Shown here: positions 51,476 through 59,472 of the stretch, one piece after another | How the letters are laid out: the number at the start of each line of letters is the position of its first letter | How positions within the stretch are numbered: position 1 is the first letter of the stretch | Assembly (NCBI GenBank): GCA_934757255.1 | Contig: CAKVLL010000007.1 | Coordinates: 1 to 64,000, forward strand | Length of the DNA stretch: 64,000 nucleotides | DNA from: an uncultured Candidatus Melainabacteria bacterium | GTDB lineage: Bacteria; Cyanobacteriota; Vampirovibrionia; Gastranaerophilales; Gastranaerophilaceae | Direction: 5' to 3' | Position numbers and translations under genes: made by a program | The notes under the pieces: generated by a model | The model's input: only the letters and a program-made list of their open reading frames with translations | Databases searched by the model: none | Told to the model about the DNA's origin: nothing

Positions 51476-52357
51476 ATGGATATAAATTCAGAAAAAAAGT
51501 TTGCAGCCGGACTTTCAATAACCTCAAATGCGTTGGTTATTATAACCAAAATTATAGCAGGAATGGTTTCCGGTAGCATTAGTATAATATCAGAAGCTAT
51601 TCATTCTCTGTCTGATTTTTTGGCTTCGGTTTTAACTTTTTTTGCTGTAACCCGTTCTGCTGAACCGGCAGATAAAGACCATCCGTTTGGACATGGAAAA
51701 TATGAAGACATGTCAGGTTTTATAGAAGGTGGTTTAATTATTTTTGCTGGATTTTTTATTATTTTTGAGTCTGTCAAAAAATTGTTAAACGGTTATGCAT
51801 TAGAATTCGAGTCAATGCTTGGTATTTATGTAATGGCATTTGCTGTTGTTGCAAATTTTTTAGTAAGTAGATATCTCTTTTATGTGGCAAAAAAATCAGA
51901 TTCAGTTTCACTTTTGGCTGATGCTGAACACTTAAGTACTGATATATTTTCATCATTAGGTGTTTTAATTGGTTTAGTTTTGATTAAATTAACCGGTATT
52001 GTAGCTTTAGATCCAATTATTGCTTTAATAGTTGCTTTAATTATTTTAAAAACAGGTTTCTCTATTTCAAGAGAAACACTAAATAACTTATTAGATGGCT
52101 CTTTACCTACAGAAGATATTGCAAAAATTGAAGATATTTTAAAAAAGAATTCTGTTATAAAAGGGTATAAAAATGTAAAAGGACGCAAATCCGGTCAATA
52201 TAAAGATATTGAATTAACTCTTTTATTTAATCCTGATATGAAAATAAGTTGTGCACACAAAGTTTGTGACCAAATTGAAAATGAAATAAAGGAAAATTTA
52301 GGACAGGTAAATACGATTATTCACGCAGAACCAGCCGTAAACGTTTTGAAAAACTAG
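51476..52357 (+). CDS. Cation diffusion facilitator (Zn/Fe/Mn efflux)
   Basis: 293 residues. Six membrane spans in about 1-205 and a cytosolic domain after. The two metal-site motifs are AIHSLSD and DAEHLSTD (HxxxD in spans 2 and 5), with DKDHPFGHGKYED in the loop between spans 2 and 3. CDF proteins exchange cytoplasmic metal for protons; HxxxD (rather than DxxxD) favours zinc or cadmium. The cytosolic end carries GRKSGQYKDIELTLLF and a histidine-bearing HAEPAV. Its stop directly adjoins the stop of the convergent lysozyme gene. Confidence 0.93.
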   Translation: MDINSEKKFAAGLSITSNALVIITKIIAGMVSGSISIISEAIHSLSDFLASVLTFFAVTRSAEPADKDHPFGHGKYEDMSGFIEGGLIIFAGFFIIFESVKKLLNGYALEFESMLGIYVMAFAVVANFLVSRYLFYVAKKSDSVSLLADAEHLSTDIFSSLGVLIGLVLIKLTGIVALDPIIALIVALIILKTGFSISRETLNNLLDGSLPTEDIAKIEDILKKNSVIKGYKNVKGRKSGQYKDIELTLLFNPDMKISCAHKVCDQIENEIKENLGQVNTIIHAEPAVNVLKN

Positions 52358-53593
52358 TTATTTCTTGAATGTTTGAAGATTTTTTGTTAAATCTTCAGGT
52401 TGTTTTATCTCTTGTTGTTTTGCAGAAAGCTTATTAGTGTTATTCCTTCTAGCTTCCATTTCGGCTCTTTCATCCCATTTTTTACCGATTTTCCCATGAA
52501 ACCATTTGTATGCCAAATCTTTGTATTCAGCTTTAATATTAGGATATGCGTCTTTTGAAATTTTACCTTCCTTAACTTCTTTTGACATTATATACAGTCC
52601 ATTTTCATAAATCTTTTTTGCTTTTTTAAGTATTTTTTCTGGAATATTATCTCTAAAAATTTTACTGGCATTCGCGATTTCAAATAATCTACGCTTAGCT
52701 AAGCCACTAGAATATACTTTTACTTCTTTACCATTTTTATCTTTGAGAATTGAATAATCCTCATCAAAACTGGCACAAACAGTTGTGTAATCCTTTTTAT
52801 GCAATGCATTTAGTATTTTATCATCGATACTATTTTCTCCCTTGTTAAATATATAAAGCATCAAAGACTCTTTAATGTGAGTAGGAAGGGAATTATAACA
52901 TTCTTCACCTATGATTCCTCGCAAATTATACTCTCTAGGTAATAAATCATTAGCAAGCAAAGTATATATTTCACTGTCACTTAGTTTTTTTCCGGTATAT
53001 TTTTTTACTTCATCTTTACTCAATAAATGCCCTACGCCAATTGTCGGATTTTTATTGCTATCTAAGTAAATGCTATCGCTGAAACCTTCGGCTTTAATAA
53101 AATCATCTAAAAATTCAGGAGTATATTCGGTAAATTGAATAATGTCATTTTTATCCTTTATTCCTTTTATACTATAATATTCCGGAATTTTAAGTGTATC
53201 ACCAATATGTATAATATCTTTATCATTAAGGTTGTTTTTGCTTAAAAAATAATAGACAGGAATTCCATATTCATTGGCTATACTACTAGGATTATCATCC
53301 TCTTTTACAATATATTCTTTTGCCGAAATAGTGTTTAAATATTTAGCTTTTGTAGAATTTATTGTAACAACTTTTTCGATTTTATTTTCAATCTTTTTTT
53401 CTTCAGATTTTTCTTCACAACCTTTTACAATGCTCAAAGTCGGCAGCAAGAAAAAAGCTGTAATAGTACCCAGTTTGACTGCGTTTGGAACTTTCGCCAA
53501 TTCTGTTTTTATTTCTGTTGTATTTGGTAAATTTTGTTTTATGTTCTTTAAAAATTTAGTTTTGTTTTTTATATTGTTAAAATCTATTTTCAT
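52358..53593 (-). CDS. LysM + GH24 phage-type lysozyme, membrane-linked
   Basis: 411 residues. A membrane span at about 42-57 (GTITAFFLLPTLSIVKG), LysM at about 90-140 (YIVKEDDNPSSIANEYGIP, IHIGDTLKIP) for peptidoglycan binding, then GH24 at about 160-300: catalytic Glu in KAEGF, Asp in SIYLDSNKNPTIGVGH and the matching Thr. The last 100 residues are Lys-rich and unlike known lysozymes. It may cut the cell's own wall during growth or act on rival cells. No holin or phage gene is near. The N-terminal 40 residues are basic; a lipobox is not convincing (VKGC). Confidence 0.86.
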   Translation of the reverse strand: MKIDFNNIKNKTKFLKNIKQNLPNTTEIKTELAKVPNAVKLGTITAFFLLPTLSIVKGCEEKSEEKKIENKIEKVVTINSTKAKYLNTISAKEYIVKEDDNPSSIANEYGIPVYYFLSKNNLNDKDIIHIGDTLKIPEYYSIKGIKDKNDIIQFTEYTPEFLDDFIKAEGFSDSIYLDSNKNPTIGVGHLLSKDEVKKYTGKKLSDSEIYTLLANDLLPREYNLRGIIGEECYNSLPTHIKESLMLYIFNKGENSIDDKILNALHKKDYTTVCASFDEDYSILKDKNGKEVKVYSSGLAKRRLFEIANASKIFRDNIPEKILKKAKKIYENGLYIMSKEVKEGKISKDAYPNIKAEYKDLAYKWFHGKIGKKWDERAEMEARRNNTNKLSAKQQEIKQPEDLTKNLQTFKK

Positions 53594-53690
53594 AATTTAT
53601 GTTCCTACAATTTATAAAGGTTTTTAATTATAAAAAATTGTCATATTTTTACTATTTTATTAAGAAGCGTTAAGTTAAATTTTTATATAA

Positions 53691-53720
53691 AAAGAGGACG
53701 ATTTGAAATCATCCTCTTTT
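53691..53720 (-). terminator. Terminator of the S1-protein gene
   Basis: Stem AAAGAGGA-GATTT/AAATC-TCCTCTTT with a one-base loop variant and flanking A- and T-runs, 28 bp after the stop codon at 53748. Confidence 0.85.
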
Positions 53721-53747
53721 ATCCATATTAATTTTATATTTCAAAAA

Positions 53748-54797
53748 CTATTTTTGAATATCTTTAACAGACAAAGCGATTCTGTGTTCTTTTGGAGTGA
53801 ATTTCTTAATAAGAACGTCAACTTCTGAACCAACTTTGAACATGTTGAACGGATTTACATTTTCGTCAGACATTTCTGAAACAGGCAATAATGCTTCAAC
53901 ACCAGGGAAGATGTTAATGAATGCGCCAAAAGTAGTAACTTTGTTTACAGTACCTTTAACGATTTGACCTTCTTCAAATTGTCCTTCGATTTGTTGCCAA
54001 GGATTTTCACCCATTCTCTTAAGAGATAGAGAAATTCTCTTCAATTCAGTATCAATCTTAATGATTTTAACTTCGATTGTGTCACCTAAAGTGATAACAT
54101 CTGAAGGGTGTTTAATTCTTTGCCAAGAAATTTCAGAGATAGGTAGTAAGCCGTCGATGCCGTTGATATCAACAAAAGCGCCGAAGTCAGTAATTCTAAC
54201 TACGTTGCCTTTAACAACTTGACCTTCTTCCAAAGAAGAAAGAACGTTATCAACAACTTGATCTCTTTGTTCAGCAACAGCTTGTCTTTGAGATAAGATA
54301 AGTTTGTTTTTCTTAGGATCAGCTTCAAGAACTTTAACTTCGATTTTTTGGTCGATTAAACCATCAAATGGAGTGCCTGTTCTCAATTGAGAAGATGGGA
54401 TGAAGCCTTTAAGGTCTGCAACATCAACCAAAACGCCGCCTTTAACAGTTGAAACAACTTTAGCAAGGATTGTGTCGCCTTGGATTTTAGCATCATTAAG
54501 TTGAGCCCAGGCTTGAGCAAATGCGATTCTCTTAAGAGATAATTGCATAGCATCTTCATTGTTTTCTTCTTTTAATACATAGAATTCTCTAACGTCGCCG
54601 ATTTCTAATTCTTCAACGTCGCTTGATAATTCTCTGTTTGACAAGAAAGCTTCCATTTTAGCGCCTTTTACGCTTACAAGATAACCGTCTTGTTCTTTTT
54701 TAATTACTGTACCTTCTACGATATCAGCAACTGTGTTAGATTTAGCAAAGCTTTCTTCTAACAGCATTTCAAATTCGTCTTTAACTTCTGTTGTCAT
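53748..54797 (-). CDS. rpsA: Ribosomal protein S1-type, four S1 domains
   Basis: 349 residues. Four OB-fold S1 motifs: EGTVIKKEQDGYLVSV, AKVVSTVKGGVLVDV, GNVVRITDFGAFVDI and GTVNKVTTFGAFINI. Full S1 of E. coli has six; cyanobacteria and relatives have three or four, so this size fits the suspected group. S1 brings messenger RNA to the 30S subunit. The ATG at 54797 is chosen for AAGGAAA upstream; an ATG at 54869 would add residues encoded by repeat DNA. It follows ispH by 82 bp and ends in its own terminator. Confidence 0.92.
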   Translation of the reverse strand: MTTEVKDEFEMLLEESFAKSNTVADIVEGTVIKKEQDGYLVSVKGAKMEAFLSNRELSSDVEELEIGDVREFYVLKEENNEDAMQLSLKRIAFAQAWAQLNDAKIQGDTILAKVVSTVKGGVLVDVADLKGFIPSSQLRTGTPFDGLIDQKIEVKVLEADPKKNKLILSQRQAVAEQRDQVVDNVLSSLEEGQVVKGNVVRITDFGAFVDINGIDGLLPISEISWQRIKHPSDVITLGDTIEVKIIKIDTELKRISLSLKRMGENPWQQIEGQFEEGQIVKGTVNKVTTFGAFINIFPGVEALLPVSEMSDENVNPFNMFKVGSEVDVLIKKFTPKEHRIALSVKDIQK

Positions 54798-54829
54798 TTT
54801 TATTTTCCTTTCTGTTTTTTTTTGTGAGT

Positions 54830-54892
54830 AGTGAATGGTAAGGAGTGAGTAGATGTTTTTACGCTTCACTCCTCACTATTCACTGTTCACTA
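54830..54892. repeat. Imperfect inverted repeat of TTCACT-type short units
   Basis: GTGAGTAGTGAATGG...GGAGTGAGTAG and CTTCACTCCTCACTATTCACTG face each other around ATGTTTTTACG. Its right part overlaps the last codons and stop of ispH (ISEQ end). The units resemble cyanobacterial tandem heptamers. Confidence 0.65.
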
Positions 54893-55758
54893 ATTTTCTC
54901 AATTACTTTATCAATAATTTTTTGTGGAGTAGACGCGCCGGCTGTAATTCCGATTGATTTAACTCCTTCTAAATCGTCTTTATTTAATTCTGTATCGTTT
55001 TCGATATGAATTGTTTTTGTACAATCTTTTAAAATTTCTGCTAAGTGACTTGTGTTAGCACTCTTTTTTGATCCTACAACCACCATCAAATCGCTTTCTT
55101 TTGCAAGCTCTTTTGCTTCTTTTTGACGCATAGCGGTTGATTGGCAAATTGTGTTATATATTAAAACTTCTTTTGCAAGCGTGTTCAAATAATTAACAAC
55201 AAGGTTTAGAGAAGAAACCATTTGTGTAGTCTGAACAACAACTCCAACTTTTCTGTGTGATTTTATTTGTGCTGCATAAGGAGCAAGTTCTTCTATAGAA
55301 GTTGCGACAACAACTTTATCAGAATACAAATCCGCATTTGCCTTAATTGCCATAACTTCAGGGTGATTTGGCTTACCTACAATTACTACAAAATAATCGT
55401 TTTTTGCAAGTTCAACGGCTCTTTGTTGAACTTTTTTAACGTCAGGACAAGTCAAATCGACAACTTCAAAACCTGCGTTTTTAATTTGTTCAAAAACTTC
55501 AGGAGTCGCGCCATGACTTCTAATTATGCAAATCCCATCACCTTGAGCAGGAATGTCATAAATAGTCTTTATCCCTAATGACTCAAGTTCATTGATTACA
55601 TCTGTGTTATGAATAAGTTCACCCAAAATGCAAATATTTTTGTTTGGGTTTTCTTGTTTCAATTTTTTTGCTGTTTCTACCGCTCTTTTTACTCCGTAGC
55701 AGAAACCTGCAAATTTGGCTAGTTTGATATTTGGATTACTCAAATATTTGTAATTCAC
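54880..55758 (-). CDS. ispH: 4-hydroxy-3-methylbut-2-enyl diphosphate reductase
   Basis: 292 residues. Last step of the MEP pathway: HMBPP to IPP and DMAPP with a [4Fe-4S] cluster. Cluster cysteines lie in GFCYGVKRAV, VDLTCPDVKKV and YNTICQSTAMRQ. HNTDV with the conserved His, RSHGA and the final TAGASTPQKIIDKV are family motifs. The C-terminal codons read into the short-repeat DNA at 54880-54892, so the last residues may be variable. It precedes the S1 protein gene, an adjacency also known in other bacteria as an IspH-S1 link. Confidence 0.97.
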   Translation of the reverse strand: MNYKYLSNPNIKLAKFAGFCYGVKRAVETAKKLKQENPNKNICILGELIHNTDVINELESLGIKTIYDIPAQGDGICIIRSHGATPEVFEQIKNAGFEVVDLTCPDVKKVQQRAVELAKNDYFVVIVGKPNHPEVMAIKANADLYSDKVVVATSIEELAPYAAQIKSHRKVGVVVQTTQMVSSLNLVVNYLNTLAKEVLIYNTICQSTAMRQKEAKELAKESDLMVVVGSKKSANTSHLAEILKDCTKTIHIENDTELNKDDLEGVKSIGITAGASTPQKIIDKVIEKISEQ

Positions 55759-55870
55759 TTTCTAAAGAACTAGAGGATTAACCTCAGTATCTTTATTTAA
55801 GCGTAAACATAGATGATTGTAAAGAGGCGGAATTTTAAATTACTGTTATGCTTAAAAATTATAAGTAGTT

Positions 55871-56602
55871 TTACAATCGAATAGTTCTAAAAATTGTTGA
55901 ATATTTATGCGAACCATAATAAATAATAATAGAGACAAAATAATTTTCTAAATCATTTACTTCTAAATACGATTGTACAGGAGTTTTTCTTTTTGTACTT
56001 TTAAAGTTTCCTATAAAATCTAAAAATCCCATGTGAATTTTTTGTGCCCTTGTGTATTTAGGTTTTGGAATGTGTTCATCATAAAAAGTTTCAGGTGTAT
56101 AGTCTCTATTATAAACGGGTATTATGTGTTTAACTGAGCCATTTTGCTTAAACAATATGAACCAATCTCCGTTATGTTCTCTAGGAGTTAGCAAATAATA
56201 TCCGGGTTCAATTGTTATATTTTTAAAAAATAAAGGTGAATTTAGTCTGAAAAGTGGGTACACAGACCAAGATGTATCTTTCATATCATAATATTGGTCA
56301 GGGTCAATATCGTGCAAATACGAAAAAGTCGGAACTTCTAAATCATTATAGATTTGCGCATAATCTTTAGTAGGTTTTGTATGCTGCATAGGCGGAATTA
56401 TAACATCTGTTGTGTCATATCCAGCTTCATCTTCTTGCACTTTAGGCGGTATAACATCTTCTTCATCCAAAGAATTTGGATCAATATCATCATAAAAACC
56501 TTTTGGTGTACCGGCATGTCCTCCTATATCAATAGAAGAATCTGCAAATACTTGTGGAAAAATCATTAATGCTATTAATAATATAAAGCTCTTTTTTAAC
56601 AT
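55871..56602 (-). CDS. Exported hypothetical protein, 243 aa
   Basis: A signal peptide (KSFILLIALMIFPQVFA) is followed by an acidic, Pro-rich stretch (about 30-80, DIDPNSLDEEDVIPPK) and a probable beta-rich domain (about 95-240): YPLFRLNSPLFFKNITIEPGYYLLTPRE, GDWFILFKQNGSVKHIIPVY, VSIIIYYGSHKYSTI. No family is recognised. It is expected to be periplasmic or outer-membrane associated. Divergent from the ABC permease across 112 bp. Confidence 0.75.
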   Translation of the reverse strand: MLKKSFILLIALMIFPQVFADSSIDIGGHAGTPKGFYDDIDPNSLDEEDVIPPKVQEDEAGYDTTDVIIPPMQHTKPTKDYAQIYNDLEVPTFSYLHDIDPDQYYDMKDTSWSVYPLFRLNSPLFFKNITIEPGYYLLTPREHNGDWFILFKQNGSVKHIIPVYNRDYTPETFYDEHIPKPKYTRAQKIHMGFLDFIGNFKSTKRKTPVQSYLEVNDLENYFVSIIIYYGSHKYSTIFRTIRL

Positions 56603-56714
56603 ACTTTTATATTAATTGATATTTTTTTAAAATCAAAATTTTTATTAAGAATTATTAAATATTTTTCAAATTTGCGACTTTGAATATTTCAATTAATGTT
56701 ATAAAATAAGATTA

Positions 56715-57560
56715 ATGTTTAAGAAATTAATAGAAAAAGGCACAATACATTTTATTTTGATAGCAACATCTTTGCTTTCAATATTTCCTTTTATTTGGCT
56801 TACATCAACATCACTAAAAGGTTTGGGTGAAGATATATTTGCATATCCGCCAAAGCTAATTCCTGTTGATTTTACTTGGTCAAATTATGTTGACGTTTGG
56901 GGTAAAGTCGATTTTATGGCATATTTCTGGAATAGTGTTATTGTTGCCGCTCTAACTGTTATTCTAAATTTAATTCTTTCGTCACTTGCTGCTTATCCTC
57001 TTGCGAGAATGAGTTTTAAAGGGAAAAAAGTTGTATTTTTCTCAATTCTTGCAACGATTATGATTCCGTTTCAAGCAATAATGCTTCCTGTCTATATAAT
57101 TACGCTAAAACTACATTTAATAGACAGTGTAAATAGTGTAATGGGCTATATTGGTCTTGTAATGCCATTTGCAGTAAGTGCATTTGGAATATTCTTGATG
57201 CGTCAAGCTTTTCTAAAAGTTCCAAAAGAAGTTGAAGAAGCCGCTATTGTTGATGGCTGCAACGTTTTTCAAATGTTTGTAAAAGTCGTTCTTCCTATGG
57301 TAAAACCGACTCTTGCCGTGCTTGCAGTCTTTACCTTTATTGGCTCTTGGGGTGAATTTCTTTGGCCAAGTATTATGCTTACAAAAGAGAGCATGTATAC
57401 TCTTCCTGTCGGTATAAATAATTTGCAAGGTATGTTTTCTTCAAATTGGCGCTTTATTGCTGCCGGCTCAATTATTTCAACCATTCCGATAATAATATTC
57501 TTTTTAGCTATGCAAAGATATTTTATTTCCGGTGAAAATGATGGTGCCGTAAAAGGTTAA
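56715..57560 (+). CDS. ABC sugar-transporter permease (MalG-type), lone subunit
   Basis: 281 residues with six membrane spans. The EAA loop reads VEEAAIVDGCNVFQMFVKVVLPMVKP, the docking site for the ATPase. FPFIWLTSTSLK and MQRYFISGENDGAVKG at the ends fit the MalG/UgpE/AraQ type, which imports sugars or glycerol phosphate. The partner permease, ATPase and binding protein are not adjacent. A TATAAA just upstream (56700-56705) suggests a nearly leaderless message. It is convergent with the flavoprotein gene. Confidence 0.93.
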   Translation: MFKKLIEKGTIHFILIATSLLSIFPFIWLTSTSLKGLGEDIFAYPPKLIPVDFTWSNYVDVWGKVDFMAYFWNSVIVAALTVILNLILSSLAAYPLARMSFKGKKVVFFSILATIMIPFQAIMLPVYIITLKLHLIDSVNSVMGYIGLVMPFAVSAFGIFLMRQAFLKVPKEVEEAAIVDGCNVFQMFVKVVLPMVKPTLAVLAVFTFIGSWGEFLWPSIMLTKESMYTLPVGINNLQGMFSSNWRFIAAGSIISTIPIIIFFLAMQRYFISGENDGAVKG

Positions 57561-57582
57561 TCGAGAGCGCAATCTTACAAAT

Positions 57583-58932
57583 CTAGTTTAATTTTGATTT
57601 AAGAATTCTTGCGGCAGAGATTAGAATATCTATGCTTGTTGAAAAAGGTGGAGCATAAGTTAAATCAACATCTAGAAGATCTTCGACTCTCATTCCGCTA
57701 AGCAAACCAACAGACACTGTGTTAACTCTTTTATCTGCATCACCGCATCCAATAGCTTGTGCGCCCAATATTTTATGAGAACGTCTGTCAGCTACGAGTT
57801 TAAGTGTAACGTTTTTTACTTCTGGCATGTAACCGGCTTTATCACGTTTTGTTATAACAATTGAAACGGTATCATATCCTAGTTTCTGCGCAGCTTTTTC
57901 GGTTAAACCCGTCATTGAGATTGTAAGAGTGTGGTATCTTAAAACTGTAGAGCCTAAAATACCTTCAAAATCTTCAACACCTCCGCAAGCATTTATAGCT
58001 GCGACTCTACCTTCTTTGTTTGCAGTTGAACCTAATGGAAGCCACATTGGCGTGTTTGATATCATATTTATTTTTTCGACGCAATCACCGCAAGCATAAA
58101 TATCGCTAATATTTGTTTGCATTCGACTATTGACTTTAATTGCACCGGTAGAACCGAGTTCTATTCCGGCTTCTGCAGCAATATCAACAGTAGGTTTAAC
58201 TCCGGTTGTAATAATTACCATATCGGTTTCAAAACCAGAACCTTTTGATGTCAAAACTCCTTGAACTTCATCTTCTCCGACGAATTCTGTTACAACATCT
58301 TCATTAATTATTCGAACTAAGTTGTCTGAATTTTCGAGAATAAAAGTTTGAATAAGCGAAGAAATATCCTCGTCAAAAACAGAAAGAATAAATGGTGAGC
58401 GTTCGATTAGAGTGACGTTTTTCCTATTTTTTACAAAGGCTTCAATCATTTCTATTGCAATATAGCCTCCGCCAATAATAGTAATATTTTGGGATGTTTC
58501 CATTTTTTTGCGGATATTTATCCCATCTTCTAAAGTTCTTACTGTGTAGGTATTTTTTAGATTGATATTTTTAATGTCCGGTAAAAATGGAGCTGAGCCG
58601 GTTGCAATTATTAGTTTGTCGTATTCGACAAACTCGCAAGTACTTGTATTTATATCTTTTACAAGAATTTTTTTATTTGCCGGTAGAATTTTTGTGACGC
58701 GGTGTTGCAAGTGTATTTGAATTCCGCTTTTTTCAAACTCTTCTTTTGTTCTGACTATTAGTTTTTCCCAGTCTGCGAAATCTCCGGCTATATAATATGG
58801 AAGACCGCAAGACGAGTAGGAAACATGCGTATCTTGTGTATAAATATGAATTTCTGATTCCGAAAGCATTCTTTTTGATTTTGCTGCTGCTTTTGCTCCG
58901 GCTGCAACACCGCCAATAATAACGATTTTCAT
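57583..58932 (-). CDS. CoA-disulfide reductase / NADH oxidase-like flavoprotein
   Basis: 449 residues, pyridine nucleotide-disulfide oxidoreductase family. FAD loop GGVAAGAKAAAKSKR, single redox Cys42 in SYSSCGLPYYIAG, ATGSAPFLP, second nucleotide loop IIGGGYIAIEM and IYACGDCVE. One active Cys (not the CxxxxC pair) defines the CoADR/Nox group, which reduces CoA disulfide, peroxide or oxygen with NAD(P)H. It probably helps an anaerobe handle oxygen. It lacks a C-terminal rhodanese domain. Confidence 0.9.
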   Translation of the reverse strand: MKIVIIGGVAAGAKAAAKSKRMLSESEIHIYTQDTHVSYSSCGLPYYIAGDFADWEKLIVRTKEEFEKSGIQIHLQHRVTKILPANKKILVKDINTSTCEFVEYDKLIIATGSAPFLPDIKNINLKNTYTVRTLEDGINIRKKMETSQNITIIGGGYIAIEMIEAFVKNRKNVTLIERSPFILSVFDEDISSLIQTFILENSDNLVRIINEDVVTEFVGEDEVQGVLTSKGSGFETDMVIITTGVKPTVDIAAEAGIELGSTGAIKVNSRMQTNISDIYACGDCVEKINMISNTPMWLPLGSTANKEGRVAAINACGGVEDFEGILGSTVLRYHTLTISMTGLTEKAAQKLGYDTVSIVITKRDKAGYMPEVKNVTLKLVADRRSHKILGAQAIGCGDADKRVNTVSVGLLSGMRVEDLLDVDLTYAPPFSTSIDILISAARILKSKLN

Positions 58933-59472
58933 ACTAGGATTATTAAAAGAAATGTTGTTTTATTCAATTAGACAAGTTGACAGTGTTGAGTGCATGTCTG
59001 TAAAAAAAGAAATACTTGACAATGCAGACATTATCTACAATTTTTTAATAAATACAAAACCAAAATAGAATGATATTTAAGTCATAAGCGTTTTTTAGCA
59101 ACGTGGATGTTGATCTATTTATAATAAAAATCATCAATCTTTTTATTATCTTCTTCTACCCACACTAAAACAATAGGCAAAGGTGGTGCTTCAAAAGGGT
59201 TTGAAGTTGCTTTATCGTATTTGTTAATTTTTCTGTTTAATAATTTAAAGAAACTTTTAAACTTCATATTTATATATTTACATTTATATTTATTCTTTAA
59301 TTCCCAAAAATGTTAAATTATTTAATTTTAAATTAGTCAAAAGAACTAGGTAAAAAAAATGACTTTAAAAAAAATATTATTAAAAAAATGTCATACAAAC
59401 GTATGAAATTTCCCCTAAAAAATAAAGAGTTCTTTAATAGTTCCGATATTATTAAAGGAAGGACGGTTTATA
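58933..59472. other. 540-bp intergenic with a possible 50-aa ORF
   Basis: Apart from the small minus-strand ORF listed separately, it is A/T-rich. Near its right end (59455-59463) lies the AAAGGAAGGA ribosome site of the TPR gene. No RNA fold was recognised. Confidence 0.5.
59115..59267 (-). CDS. Small ORF, 50 aa, hypothetical
   Basis: Begins ATG at 59267 and ends at TAG 59115-59117. It reads KFKSFFKLLNRKINKYDKAT, then NPFEAPPLPIVLVWVEEDNK. It is basic in front and hydrophobic in the middle. No ribosome site is seen, and no family is known. The clean codons in an otherwise empty gap are the only support. Confidence 0.3.
   Translation of the reverse strand: MKFKSFFKLLNRKINKYDKATSNPFEAPPLPIVLVWVEEDNKKIDDFYYK

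Noticed and set aside
52358..53593. Prophage lysis gene
   Set aside because: No holin, portal, tail or terminase gene lies in the window.
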